Positions 53,143 through 64,000 of a DNA stretch of 64,000 nucleotides are shown here, piece by piece. A program made the translations under genes and the position numbers. This DNA is from Adiantum capillus-veneris. Lineage: Eukaryota > Streptophyta > Polypodiopsida > Polypodiales > Pteridaceae. The stretch's first letter is position 1. Every line of letters starts with the position of its first letter. Location: positions 78,294,912-78,358,911 of the forward strand of contig CM043963.1 in assembly GCA_014529385.2 (NCBI GenBank), read 5' to 3'. The notes under the pieces are model-generated. The model was not told where the DNA came from. It searched no databases and saw only the letters and a list, made by a program, of their open reading frames with translations.

Positions 53143-53349
53143 GGCTCTTGGATCTACAATGGCCTAGTCATTAGAGGTATCACCACTTGGGAAGCAATCA
53201 CCACCAATGCGATCCAATTGGAGGATAATTTAATGATTCAAGGAGAAATTAGCTCGCAAGCATCAGGGCATCAACCAATGTAGCCTTCCCTGTATCCAAG
53301 AATCTCATGAGACCCGTTGAAGGCATGTTGATCCCCTTGTTCTATCTCT

Positions 53350-54228
53350 CTAACTCAATGACCCTATGGATGCCTCACAAACTCTTTGTTGTTGATCCTC
53401 TACACTAGTAGCACCCATTGTGGATTGTAGGCCATCTAACCAACCCACATGATAGGTGTGACCTGTGTATAGGTCGGTCAGAGTCTCTATTTGTAATTCG
53501 TACTCCCCGTTCTCATTTAAGAAAACTCCATCTAGGATTGAGGTGCTAGGGGTGTCCTTTGAGCTAGATGCAATGTTGCTTTCTAAGGGTTGGCCCTTAG
53601 CGGTTGCTAAATCAGGAGCACTTGATTGCTCTCTTAGCAAGGATATTGACATAAGAGCTTTCGCTTTTAACTCTCTTCGTTGCTCCGCCTTGCGTAAGCT
53701 CTCGACTTCCTTTTCCCTCGCTGCAAGGATATATCGCTCAACCTCTTGCACTTCGGCAAGGCTTCTACCATCGGGTAATATGACCTCGGAGGGAAATAAC
53801 TCTGAAGAGTCAGGAGGTGCAGTGAATGAAGTATTCATGTGCACATTCTCTAATGGTATAGGGTCTACGTTTGTCACGAATGGAGAATTTACTTCCCCAC
53901 CCCCCTCATTTACATCATTAGCTCCATGTTCGGAGCGAGTGGCTCTACTAAAGGTTTCAGTCAGGCGGCTAAGCACACTCGGCCCAGACCGAGGATCCAT
54001 GGCATGCATGTCTTGGCTCGAGCTATCGGGATTAGTCATTGGGAAACCCTCCATGACATCGTAGTCAGAGGAAGAGTCACTAGCTGCTATGTTCGGGTCT
54101 TGGTTTGTACTACCCTGGGTCCCCGCCAAGGGTCCAGAACCTAAAGTAGGTGGATATTGAGAACTTGCGTAAGTCGAAATTCTCTCTAGTTGCTCCGTCT
54201 CTAGCACACGACTAGAGCGCAGATGCAT
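53350..54228 (-). pseudogene. Gag N-terminal part of the pol-less element
   Basis: A 292-residue frame starting MHLRSSRVLETEQLERIS near the primer side of the element. A charged helical stretch (VERYILAAREKEVESLRKAE) is likely a coiled coil. Stops between 53143 and 53349 separate it from the knuckle part, though FSLESLNYP-type remains can be read there. The family is not otherwise recognised. Confidence 0.55.
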
Positions 54229-55019
54229 GTGCCTTTGGAACCCTACAAACGTCGATGAATAACCTTGAAGGTTAACCGCTTACCTTTTTTAAGCGTCCGT
54301 TCTCACTCGTGTTTTTTACGTTTTTAATGTTTCTTTTAAAAAATGTTTTTTAATGTTTGATTTTTTTGATTAAAGTGTGTGATAGCTCGAATGAGCGTAT
54401 CACTTAGAGGGTCGCTGTGTGCTTTACAACACAATTTTCGGGCATCTGACGTTCCGTTGGTCCTCAAAAAATCGATTTTAACTACGTATGAAGCTAAAAT
54501 TCGTTTTTTTAAAAGGCGACTGAGGCCTAGGCCTGAGCGTGAGCTTGGGCTTGGGTCTGGGAGATATTCCCGATCCCGGTCTTACCTTTAATTTTTTTTA
54601 ATTTTTTTTTAATTTTTTTAATTTTTTTAAAAAGGATAAGGTCGTCGTGGCCTGCGCGAGAGTACACACACACACTCTATCTACCTACTTCTAACTAATA
54701 CACCTACTGTTACACACTAACACACTCTATAACTCTCACAAATCTACTTCCTACTTACTGTACACAGAAAACTAACAACCTTAGTACACAGAGAATAAAC
54801 ACAGTACCTTTGAAAACTCCACTAACAAAGAAAACTAACAACCTTAATACACAGAGAATAAACACAGTACCTTTGAAAACTCCATTAACAAAAAAACACA
54901 CAGTATAACACCAAATCCCTCTTCTCAACACACACACACCCTCCTTCCTTACCTTTCCTACAATAGAAATTGCACCACGAAGAAGCACAGAGTGCTACTC
55001 TAGCTTAATGCACGGCATT
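54229..55019 (-). other. 5' leader of the pol-less element, no gene
   Basis: About 0.8 kb without a coding frame of note. A 61-base tandem duplicate (CAACCTTAGTACACAGAGAA / CAACCTTAATACACAGAGAA) lies at about 54776 and 54837. Confidence 0.6.
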
Positions 55020-55020
55020 C

Positions 55021-55039
55021 CCCGGCAATGGCGCCAAAA
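55021..55039 (-). promoter_or_regulatory. Primer-binding site of the pol-less element
   Basis: On the minus strand the LTR end is followed after a few T bases by TGGCGCCATTGCCGGGG. This is the form seen in many plant gypsy elements that use a non-Met tRNA. It differs from the Tat primer site at 8467-8482. Confidence 0.75.
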
Positions 55040-55040
55040 A

Positions 55041-55609
55041 TGTGTGCATATGTCAATGCAAGGAACTTGCCGATACACCATGTGCGAGCCACAAATGGCT
55101 CCAAGCACACAACAAGCCTAAACTAGTAAGCTCAAAGAAGGCGATGGTGTGTCACTCACCGCTCTACGCTTGCTTCGTGGAGGTTTCCTCGCCGCAAAGA
55201 AGAAGGAGCCGCCGCTTCGCTGCGCTCAACCGCTTTGCCACCGCCGTGCCGTCGTCGCAATGCTCAATCACACACTCTCTCTCTCTCTCTCTCACGCATA
55301 CACACACACACAAGGAGATGAAGAAGAAGAAGATGGAGATGGAGCAAGAGCACTCTTCTATTGCACAAATGAGAGAATGAGTGAATTTTAGGTTTAGTTG
55401 ACTTTTATATGAGCTCACCCCATTCACACTTGGGTGCCCATGCTTAGCCAACTAATCCCTTGAATGTTCCAGTTAGAGTGCGCCTCTCATTGGCGATCAC
55501 TCTTACCCTTTTCCTATTGGACCGACAAGCCCGGTACCTGACTCTACGAACTAAATAATACAACGTCCGTTGTAGGTGATAGGGTGTCCGTGAGTCGTGA
55601 GGGTTAACA
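55041..55609 (-). repeat. 5' LTR of the pol-less element
   Basis: Closely matches 47317-47892, including the (CT)n(CA)n and GAA-rich runs. Differences are mostly in repeat length plus scattered substitutions. Confidence 0.92.
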
Positions 55610-55855
55610 AAGATGTTGGGATCATAAGCCTTAGGGTATGACCACTGTGTGTGTACCTTTTCTAGCCACATTTGTATTCTAGTCATGCTCCCAATCATGA
55701 GCATAATTCACCTTGGACATGTGATGTAGTCAATGATGCATTACCCCATGATGTGTCCCATGATATCACCTAGCTTAATTGCTATATTAGAGTGCCAAGA
55801 TATAATGATTTCTCGTGCTAATAGAGAAAATTCTAGTATTTTTTTCCAACAATTT

Positions 55856-55944
<89 letters not shown>

Positions 55945-57240
55945 CAAACGCTCAACAATCTGCAAACAAGAAATAGGCTACACCAAAAGGCAAGAGGAAC
56001 AGGTGGATTGTGATACATGAGAGAAAACCTCCCAACATGAAAGACAAAAATGAAGAACTTCCCAAGAAAGATAAGCCATCTTGCAACTAACTGGTGCATG
56101 AGGATGGGACACCAATTTAGTAGGGGCAAGCTATGCAATCACAAAACTCACACACCCTATTTGGGGCTAAGAGACCCAAGAAAAGCATATGAAGTTATTA
56201 CATAAAAATTGCCTTTTTAGAAAGAATTAAGAATACATGAAGCTTAAAGAGAGTATTTGAGGTAGTAGCTCCTTGATAGCCTCTTTCCCTGGGCTTCTTA
56301 ATCCAAGAACTACCAAATAAGGGGAGCTTTATATTCACCAATGGAGATTAATTGTAGATTCATATCTACAATAATTGTTGCATTTCCACTTCTCTATTTT
56401 GAATTAGTCTTTTGTAATATTCTCTTCTTCATGCTTGTGCCAAAAAAATTCTTCATCATTTTTCTATTTCTATTAATTGTGATTCGAATGCATGAAATTT
56501 TGTGAATGCTACTTAGCTTGTGTGCATATGCTTAATATCATACTTATTTCTTCTAATTGTCCTTGTTTGTGCAAGGTCTATATGAAGTTTAAGTTGAACT
56601 TTGAGGGCTAGTTTGGGATTAAGGGAAGCATCTTTAAGCTTAGGAAGGTGCTACATCACCTTGGGCATGTAGGTTGAAGATTTCACTATGCTTGGTATCA
56701 AGGGCTATTGAATAGATTGAGAGAGGTGAATGGGGAGGGGGAATATAGGGTGTTTGAAATACACTAAGTTGTGTGAGGTAGCTTTCTTATCCTCATTTCT
56801 CATGTAAGAGAGAGGGATTGCCATAGGCAAGTAGTTGGGGTTGCTAGAACTTAGGATTTGGGTAGAAAACCACGAGTGTATACTATGCTAATTGGTGGCA
56901 ACTCCCCAGTGGGAATTGATGAAGTTGAAAAAATTAAGTATAGTGCATAGAAAAAGTGGCAAAGTCTACAAGTTTAAGGAAGTCTACCCAATTTGAGATG
57001 ATCAAAAGAGGCAATGTATATTAACAAGAGGAGAAGGGCTCATCCTTGTAATTTTTTTTGTTTTTTTATGAATTCCCTGATCATTTTGTGTTAATGATGT
57101 ATCCAGATCAATTGATAGTAAGTTAGAGTTAGCTCTTGCCGATCAATGATTCATCAAAATGAAGATGTCAATCATGGACATAATTTTCAGGAACTCCATG
57201 TGAAAAAAATCAAGGTTTTGTGTGGCCTTTTGGATGATAA
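55610..57240. other. Stretch without a recognised gene, with (CT)n(CA)n
   Basis: (CT)n at about 55860-55891 is followed by (CA)n to 55940. The rest is AT-rich and shows no protein family. Confidence 0.6.
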
Positions 57241-57660
57241 CTTGTGTTTGTTGTGTACAAGGGTCATTTTTTTAAGCCAACAACTAGACTGAGGGTGAAG
57301 CACGATGGAGCATTTTTTCCTATTCATGATATGCTACTTGATAAGAGATATGACTTTAGCTCTATGATGGAATGTTTTTGTAGGCCCATCCTCAAACAGA
57401 TTTGCTGCTCTCAACTTAAACATTGGCATCCCATCACGATGATGTCAGTAGCATACAAAATTATTGCCAAGGCGATACCTCTCAGACTTGCCCCCCTCTC
57501 ATCTTTCCCCATCAACACGGGTTCATTAAAGGGAGATCTATATATGGTTTTTGTAGGCTCTCTTATCTTATGTCTTGGAAGATTTGATATCTCCTACATG
57601 TGGTTCATTTTTTTTGGAATTACCATTGGCTTCTTTTGTGATTACCAATACACATAGAAA
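57241..57660 (+). pseudogene. Decayed LINE RT fragment
   Basis: The segment HWHPITMMSVAYKIIAKAIPLRL at about 57420-57490 is the conserved LINE RT block (WRPITLLNVAYKIISK type). PLSSFPINTGSLKGDLY is a frameshifted continuation of the GFIKGR block. Upstream and downstream sequences are not clear. Confidence 0.65.
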
Positions 57661-59227
57661 ATGGACAAAGCATACACTGACTCATGTTGATGAAGTTTTC
57701 TTTGCAATGTTCTCACAAACTAACTTTGATGATATGTTTGTGCTAAAGAGATAGATATTTTGATGGGAGGTTGCATGGTTATGAACATGGCTATGAAGTT
57801 AAACCTTACATTGTTAGATTTAGTGAATTTGTTATATCCTTGTAGGTATGCTCATGATAAATGTATGGTTCCATATTTATGTTGTATGCCCTTTTTTGGA
57901 TGCACTTATACAAGATAAATTTCCAATCTTGGTTGTTTGACTTTCATTTCTGCACTTGAAGTTCACTTATTTAGTTGTGGAATGGCACTTATCTTGGACT
58001 TATCTAGTAGGCATTGCACTTTACACTTTGATGAATGCTTAGTTGGTACATGGGTGGTTTATCATGATGTGTCATGGTTTATTTTTGTACCTTGGAAACT
58101 CAGCAATTTCTTAATTTCATTGAAAATTTATTAACTCAAGATTTTAACTAATCACACATAGGTTTTCTACGAATTGAATGATATTTTTTCATGCATTAAA
58201 ACTAGTTTTTTATGCATTTATGATTATTTTCTTATTTTCTCTCTCTAGAGCTTAATGAAGGCTCTAATCATTGAGGAAACAAAAAGGGTTGCATCATCAT
58301 TAGATAAAAATACAATAGAAATGGAAAATTATAGAATCACAATATTCATTTACGATTATGCTTGATTTATGAACAATTTTCTTAAAAAGAATCCATTTTA
58401 ATGCATAATTATGGTTATTAATTCATTAAATGGTTAATACATGATGCAATTCTTTGGTTTTTGAAGAGAAAAATAGATTTGATTAATTATGTCAGCAATA
58501 GTCAATTATAAGAGTATAATTGAGCAAAGTACTAGATAATTTAAAATCTGATAATTACGTTGATGTCTCCTTTAGTTAATGGTCTCAAAGGAGCTTGTGC
58601 ACACCCTCTTAAGAGATGTAAAAATTGTAGATTTTTACTTGCAACACTTGGGAAAGTGTGTGTTCCAAATGAAAACATGAACACTATATTTATAGCTTTT
58701 GCTGATGTTGCTCCTTGCTCAGGCCCAAGGCATGCTCCAAGCTACCCCCCTTGCTACAACTCATCCCCCTATTGCTAGAACCATATGATGAGGCCCTCAC
58801 CCTAGAAATCCTACTTGTCTACCCTTTTGCATAGCCACATAGCTTCATTCTAGTTTTAGTGATTCTAATGCCGTGTTTGTATACCCACCTCATGCGGATT
58901 TGGAATATTTATAAGTACCCATGGTCATAACCTTATAATTTTTAAGCCTAAGAATAGAGAAGCAACCCCCTAAGTTAAATTATGAATACACTAACTAAGC
59001 ACACATAACCTTACACTAATTGGTTCACAGTTAGGCACACAACACCTTACAAATAGGAAAAGGTAGACAGGTGGAAATAAATTGAAGAATTCATGGAAAT
59101 TGCAAAGGCATTCCACTAGAATTATGAAAAGTGAAATTGAGTATTTGATAGTAGGCTTAAGCTTTAGGTTAAGGGTAGAGACCTTACATTCTCCCCAAAC
59201 AAGAGTATATGATGCCCTCATTTCAAG
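57661..59227. other. AT-rich stretch without a recognised gene
   Basis: Short frames only, with no domain, repeat array or RNA gene noted. Confidence 0.5.
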
Positions 59228-60015
59228 GATAATGTCATGTCATCTATGGCATTGGGGTCATGGAGCACATGTGGCACGCACAGGTAGGGTCCCTAGTGCA
59301 TATTGCTTGTGCATAGCTTGAGGGTGGAGTCCACACGGGGTCATAGGAGGCCTAGGATGGCAATACAAGTGTGTATCCTGGCACACCAAAGCCTTGGGTC
59401 TTGTCCGGCCAAGGCCTAGTCTTTTAAAAGGGACTCCTTTGGTTGGGTGGTAATTCATTAGCAATGCTCCCATGCAGTGAGCTCACTCTAGAGCTCTACA
59501 AGAGAGGCGTATGACACCCAAGGATTTAGCCTATGTTTAATTAACGGAGTTCAAAGTTGAACTGAAGCAAGAAGAGTTTTTACCTTATGGTTTTCTCTCC
59601 TCATGGATCCAAGGATGTACGAGGACATAGACTTTGCTTTAGAGGGAGACAATGTCACATCGTCTATGGCATTGGGGCCATAGAGCACACGTGGCACGAG
59701 TAGGTAGGGTGCCTAGTGCACACTGCTCGTGCATAGATTGGGGATGGAGTCCACATGGGATCACAAGAGGCCTAGGATGGCCATACGAGTGTGTAGCCCG
59801 GCACATCAAAGCTTTGGGTCTTGTCCAACCAAGTGTGAATGGCTAAGGCCCAATCTTCTAAAAAGGATTCCTTTGGTTGGGTGGTAATTCATTAGCAATG
59901 ATCCTATGCATTGAGCTCACTCTAGAGCTCTGAAAGAGAGGTATATGATGCCTAAGGATGTAGCCTACGTTTCATTAGAGAGGCATATGATGCCCAAGGA
60001 TTTAGCCTACGTTTT
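59228..60015 (+). mobile_element. Paired direct repeats with a very short core (TRIM-like candidate)
   Basis: About 300-base repeats begin TGTCATGTCATCTATGGCAT at 59228 and TGTCACATCGTCTATGGCAT at 59652, spaced 424 bases. The shared body includes TTTGGTTGGGTGGTAATTCA and GAGCTCACTCTAGAGCTCT. A purine-rich TTTAGAGGGAGACAA directly precedes the second copy, as a polypurine tract would. Only about 120 bases separate the repeats and no coding sequence is there. A short tail (AGAGAGG ... TAGCCTACGTTT) is doubled after the second copy. No primer-binding site was found. Confidence 0.5.
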
Positions 60016-61328
60016 AGATAAGTTGGTTAATTTTTTTCCAAGAGTGGATTCTTCTTCCCATGTGGCATCTTCTATGGAAATCCTTCCATTTGACTAGATG
60101 CTTCTATTCCTTAGCTTCCTCTCTCGTGTTTCCAAGATGCAATTGTGGCTACATCTCTAAGATTCCTTGGGTTAGAATGGTTATCTACTCGGAGTCGATA
60201 ATGTGTTTTGGATTGAGAACGTTAGGCTCAATAGTCTATTATGAAAAAAATTATGAACCATACAGTTAAAGGGTAGATTTAAAGTTTAAGTTTGACTACA
60301 CACTACATGAAAAACTTCATAACACCCCACCATATCTAGAGCTTAGGTTTTTGTACTTTCCCAAAGGATAGGTTACTTTTCTTGGGTCTGACCAAAGAAA
60401 TATTTATCACCCTCAAAAATTTGATATGATCTCTTCATATTTGCATTAAAAAAAATTATGTCTTGGGAAATGTGAATGTCTTTTTGGATTGGTTTAATTT
60501 AAGTTGTCATTTCCTTGAGTATTTGCTTTGATGCTTCAACTCGGATAGTGTGCTAGGACTTCTTGACCATAAAGATCATTGAATGTGGTCATAACCTATC
60601 CTCCTATGTACCGATGAGCTATAAGAAAACTCCACCAAAGGAAGATATTAAATCCACTTGTGATGTTTATGAGAACAATAAGCTCAAGGATGTCCTCAAT
60701 GACTTGATTTAATCTCTGATCAATGGTTTGCTAACTATCAATTTGAGGATGGTTTGTTGTACTAAAATATACCTGTGTTCTAATAGCTTCAAAAATAAAG
60801 TCCAAAATTTGGATTTAACTTTTTCATTTCTATCACTTACACTCATTCTTGGAAGATTGTAAAGTCTAGAAATCTATTTTTTGCATAAGTGGCTAATATC
60901 AAAAGCCAAAAAAAGTTTTATTGATTAGAATTAAATGGGCTTTTTTAGTAGCTCCTTGAAAACTAAGAATTTTAGTCACAAAATTCATACTGGTGCATTT
61001 CCCCTTTGTTTGTTATGTCCAGAGGTTGTAACTTCTCTATACTTGGTAAGCTCTAAATGTGTGTCCATAGAAGTGATGTCTAGAGGTTGTAACTTCCCTA
61101 CACTTGGTAAGCTCTAAATATGTCTCCAAAGGTTGTAACTTCCCTACACTTGGTAAGGTTGTTAATAACCTTATTTACAAGCTAACCAAATCAAGATTAG
61201 GATTTCTTTTGAATATCAAAACATTGCGGGCCTTCTTTGTCTGCTTGTCTCGTGGATGTGGGCTCAAGAGAAAGGCATTATTCATGGTAGATAGGGTGAA
61301 ATTAAAGAGGAGAGAAAAGAGGTAAGGG
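60016..61328. other. AT-rich stretch with a short tandem repeat
   Basis: No gene seen. At 61019-61160 three units share AGAGGTTGTAACTTCCCTAC and ACTTGGTAAG (starts near 61020, 61081 and 61127). Confidence 0.6.
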
Positions 61329-61735
61329 GGGAGAGAGAGAGAGAGAGAGAGTTTTTACTATGTACGTGTCTTGAGGTGAGGTGTCTTTTAAGGTTAGGTC
61401 AATGTATATTTTGTGTTAGTGGGTTAGTGGTTAGTGCTAACAATCACTAAAAAGGTTAAAATGGGTACAATGAGGTGGATGGTTGAAGGAAGATGGGTAA
61501 ATGAAGTGAGGAAATCCTTGTGATCGTGAAGCTTTGAAGAAGTTTTGAATTTACTTGTGTAGGTTCTCAAAAATGATTGTCGATCCTCTTGTTCTTCTTC
61601 TCATCTTATGTTGTCCTCGCCAAGGTTGAATCACCACGATGAAAATGCTGATATTGGTTGATGAGAATCCCCAATTAGCAAAGATTAAGAATGGTCCTAC
61701 ATGCTGAATTTTATGTATATAGAGAAGAGGTAAGA
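61329..61735 (+). repeat. Direct repeat copy 1, following (GA)n
   Basis: A (GA)n run is followed by about 380 bases (from GTCTTGAGGTGAGGTGTCTTTT to TATATAGAGAAGAGGTAA). This is repeated at 63192-63575 with substitutions and small indels. Confidence 0.8.
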
Positions 61736-61766
61736 AAGAATTGTAAAGGGTGAAACTAGAGAGTTA

Positions 61767-61770
<4 letters not shown>

Positions 61771-61815
<45 letters not shown>
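61771..61815. repeat. (GA)n microsatellite
   Basis: Uninterrupted GA dinucleotides, one of five such tracts in the last 20 kb. Confidence 0.9.
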
Positions 61816-61818
<3 letters not shown>

Positions 61819-61999
61819 AATTATTGTCCTCGGACGTCAAATATGACCTATGGGACCAAACACACATTAGAAAGGGTGTGTTTTTGTGGCAAATTGCACT
61901 GATACATATTAGTTAAGGACTGAGGGTCATTCAGAAGATGAAAGGGGGGAAGACAAAAACCTAGGGGGAGTCATCTGTGGGGGGAGCCGGTTTGGGATT

Positions 62000-62690
62000 T
62001 CAAAACTTCTGGATGATAGCTTTACCATCTCTGTAGACATCCCATTTGCCTTGTTTGCGGGCTTCATGTACCTTCTTGAGCTCTTCAGTTTTGCATTTGA
62101 GTTGTAGAGGAGTGAGTTCTTCTACGATCCAAAGCTTGGTACCTTTGAGAAGACGTGTTTGTTGGATAAGCTTGAGCCAACCTTCCCTACTTTTGAATTC
62201 AAGCATGGCTTGTCAGGGCCTCTAGAGGTGATACAATCTACTGCATTGTAGTCAAGCTTGATTGTCTTGAGAGTCTCATTGAGGAAATTGATGTGCTCCG
62301 AGAAGTCGTTCTTGGTTGTTTCCCATGCTTGAGGTAGCCCACCAATGCGGACCTTGAGGGTATTTTCTTCTTGAAGTCGTTCTCGGAGCTCTACTGTCAC
62401 ACATGTCTTCATCTTTGCAAGTGTTGCCGAGTGTGTTTCGATGGCCTTGGCTTCGACTTATTTCACTTTGTTGGTTGTAAGATTGTCCATGGACTCAAAT
62501 CGGGCCTCAAGCTTGCTAAGGCGAGCTTTGAGATCGCGGTTCTCTTCCATGAATCGATCTATATCTGCTTGGAGACGTTCGATTCAATTGGGTTTGATCG
62601 GTTCCGCCATGACGGCACCAAAGCTTGATCGTGTTCGCCCAGCGGTTTTCAAGGTTTTTTCATTGGTCGTCATGCTTCTAGAGGAAAGAC
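62000..62690 (-). pseudogene. LINE ORF1-like RNA-binding protein remnant
   Basis: Read on the minus strand, an N-terminal MTTNEKTLKTAG (about 62680) leads to a coiled coil (FMEENRDLKARLSKLEARFE) and KVRIGGLPQAWETTKND. Then, after a frameshift near 62210, come WLKLIQQTRLLKGTKLWIVE, LTPLQLKCKTEELKKV and KQGKWDVYRDGKAIIQKF. Coiled coil followed by an RRM-like and a C-terminal basic region is the plan of L1-type ORF1p. Stops lie near 62584 and 62458. No ORF2 adjoins it. Confidence 0.65.
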
Positions 62691-63115
62691 TCTTTCCATT
62701 GAGTGTTCATGCAAAACCGTGAACTGTGGGAACCCCTGCTTATGTTAGGGTTTTTTTTTTTAAAGCAAAAAAGGTCAAAACACTTACTCAGGGGTGTTGT
62801 GGGAACCTTGCTTAAGGTAGGTTACAAAGAAAACGGTTTGATTGGAGTACTTGGGCTGGCCAACAACGGCGGTGACGACTATAGGACCTGGCACTCAGAT
62901 GACGGTGTTGATAGCCGACGACTGCACATACGAAATGCGGCGGCAAGGCGGCGGCTTGTTTTGTCAACATAGGGCCGACTGCAGAAACGATAACACTGCG
63001 GCAGAGCTGCGACTGTTTTTGGGTTGAAGAGAGCAAGGCTGGAAGCTAACGCCCCCCACAGGGCCGCCCTCGCCCAGGGGGAGACAGGGAGGGGAGCAAG
63101 CTAGGGTTAGCTCAC

Positions 63116-63118
<3 letters not shown>

Positions 63119-63191
<73 letters not shown>
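63119..63191. repeat. (GA)n microsatellite, 73 bases
   Basis: The longest pure GA tract in the right half of the window. It borders repeat copy 2. Confidence 0.9.
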
Positions 63192-63194
<3 letters not shown>

Positions 63195-63575
63195 CAATGT
63201 ACATGTCTTGAGGTGAGGTGTCTTTTATGGTTACATCAATGGATATTTTCTGTTAGTATGTTAATGGTTAGTGTTAGTAATCATCAAAAAGTTAATGATA
63301 TATTTTCAATAGGTAGAATGAGGTGGATGGTTGAAGGAAGATGGGTGAATGAAGTGAGGGAATATTGGTGATGGTGAAGCTTTGAAGAAGTTTTGAACTT
63401 ACTTGTGTAGGTTTTCAAAAATGAATGCCGATCTTCTTCTCTTCTTGCATTGTCTCCGCTCGCCAAGGTTGAATCGCCATGATGAAAATGCCGATATTGG
63501 TTTATGAGAATCCCCAATTAGTAGAGATTAATCATGGTTTTACACGCTGAAATTTATGAATATAGAGAAGAGGTA
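63192..63575 (+). repeat. Direct repeat copy 2, following (GA)n
   Basis: Parallels 61350-61735 (GTCTTGAGGTGAGGTGTCTTT, GATGAAAATGCCGATATTGG). Like copy 1 it sits directly after a (GA)n run. Confidence 0.8.
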
Positions 63576-63737
63576 AAAGTAATTGTGACTTAGAGGTAAT
63601 AGAGAGAGGCATAGAGATGGTGTATGTACATATAGAGTTCATATGAGAGCTATGGAAGTGAGAGGGGAGGTTAATGGTGAAGAGGGTGAGAGAAACCACG
63701 GAAGGTGCGAGTTTGAGTGAGGTATTGAGAGTAATGA

Positions 63738-63784
<47 letters not shown>

Positions 63785-64000
63785 GTGGAAGTGAATGGAG
63801 GTGAGAGAAGACTAGGGTGACTTTTGAAAAAAGTGGGCAGCAGGCTAGGGTCCACCAAAAAAATCATATCTCACCGGTGGAAACTTTAAAACTATGAAAC
63901 ATTTTGAGGTGATTATTCAGCTTTTGAGCTACATTTTGTCTTTTCGGTGACATTTCCAGATTTGGAGTGGAGGTGGACGCAAAAAATCTCACCAAAACAC
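63576..64000. other. End of window: (TG)n microsatellite, no gene
   Basis: (TG)n at 63743-63783. No gene or family was recognised up to the end. Confidence 0.65.

Larger units (their letters stand above)
47317..55609 (-). mobile_element. Pol-less, non-autonomous LTR retrotransposon with gag-protease and extra ORFs
   Basis: LTRs at 47317-47892 and 55041-55609 (both TG...CA), perfect target duplication AAGAT (47312-47316 and 55610-55614), a primer-binding site and a polypurine tract show a complete insertion of 8.3 kb. The inside carries Gag-like coiled-coil and zinc-knuckle frames and a protease-like domain. I could find no RT, RNase H or integrase on either strand. Instead there is a WVPK-repeat region and an acidic small frame. 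Known comparable elements are TR-GAG-type retrotransposons of plants; the extra frames go beyond the usual gag-only layout. It must move, if at all, with the enzymes of another element. Confidence 0.85.

Overview
The window is nuclear DNA from a land plant with a large, transposon-rich genome. One host gene is recognisable: split exons at 30220-33265 whose protein matches the plant plastid-type lipoyl(octanoyl) transferase (LIP2p/LipB family). Nearly everything else is retrotransposon sequence at different stages of decay: Ty3/gypsy elements of the chromovirus and Tat types, Ty1/copia, LINEs, a hAT-type DNA transposon remnant, possible SINEs, and very long (CT)n/(GA)n microsatellites. Many dinucleotide tracts and abundant gypsy elements suggest a seed-free plant such as a fern or lycophyte, but that is a weak inference. 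No bacterial, organellar or rRNA sequence was seen.

Layout. 1-13660: an old plus-strand LINE (endonuclease 1-913, reverse transcriptase and C-terminal region about 10690-13660) is split by chromovirus remnant A (LTR 914-1492, fragments 1493-1592 and 9722-10468, inverted LTR piece 10469-10641). Remnant A is itself split by a full-length minus-strand Tat-type gypsy element (1593-9721) with 1.23 kb LTRs and two RNase H domains. 14931-18041: chromovirus copy B, internally deleted. 18042-28251: chromovirus copy C, with gag, protease, RT, RNase H, integrase and chromodomain. C is interrupted at 20814-24868 by a 5'-truncated minus-strand LINE flanked by a 17-bp target duplication. 28252-29650: a BED/DUF659 (hAT) transposase pseudogene on the minus strand, apparently downstream of an LTR-like promoter and primer-binding site.

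30220-33912: the LIP2p-like gene. Its first coding exon (transit peptide) was not found, and its intron carries an antisense fragment of the same LINE family seen at 10690-13660. Degenerate telomere-type repeats follow the gene. 35.6-38.2 kb: a mosaic of short modules, each joined to a (CT)n or (GA)n tract. 38228-43762: an intact-ended, young Ty1/copia element (192-bp LTRs, 5-bp target duplication GAGGA). 47317-55609: the most unusual element. It has perfect ends (569-576-bp LTRs, target duplication AAGAT, primer-binding site, polypurine tract) and encodes Gag-like zinc knuckles and a protease-like domain, but no RT, RNase H or integrase. In their place are a protein region with repeated WVPK-type motifs and a separate acidic open frame of about 140 residues. 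55610-64000: AT-rich sequence with a LINE RT scrap, a short paired-LTR-like repeat (59228-60015), a LINE ORF1 pseudogene (about 62000-62690) and two roughly 370-bp direct repeats around it.

Most broken frames carry TAG or TGA where a related copy or the protein family has Trp, Gln or Arg. This fits C-to-T decay of methylated, silenced elements. Insertion order inferred from nesting: LINE, then chromovirus A, then Tat; and chromovirus C, then its internal LINE.
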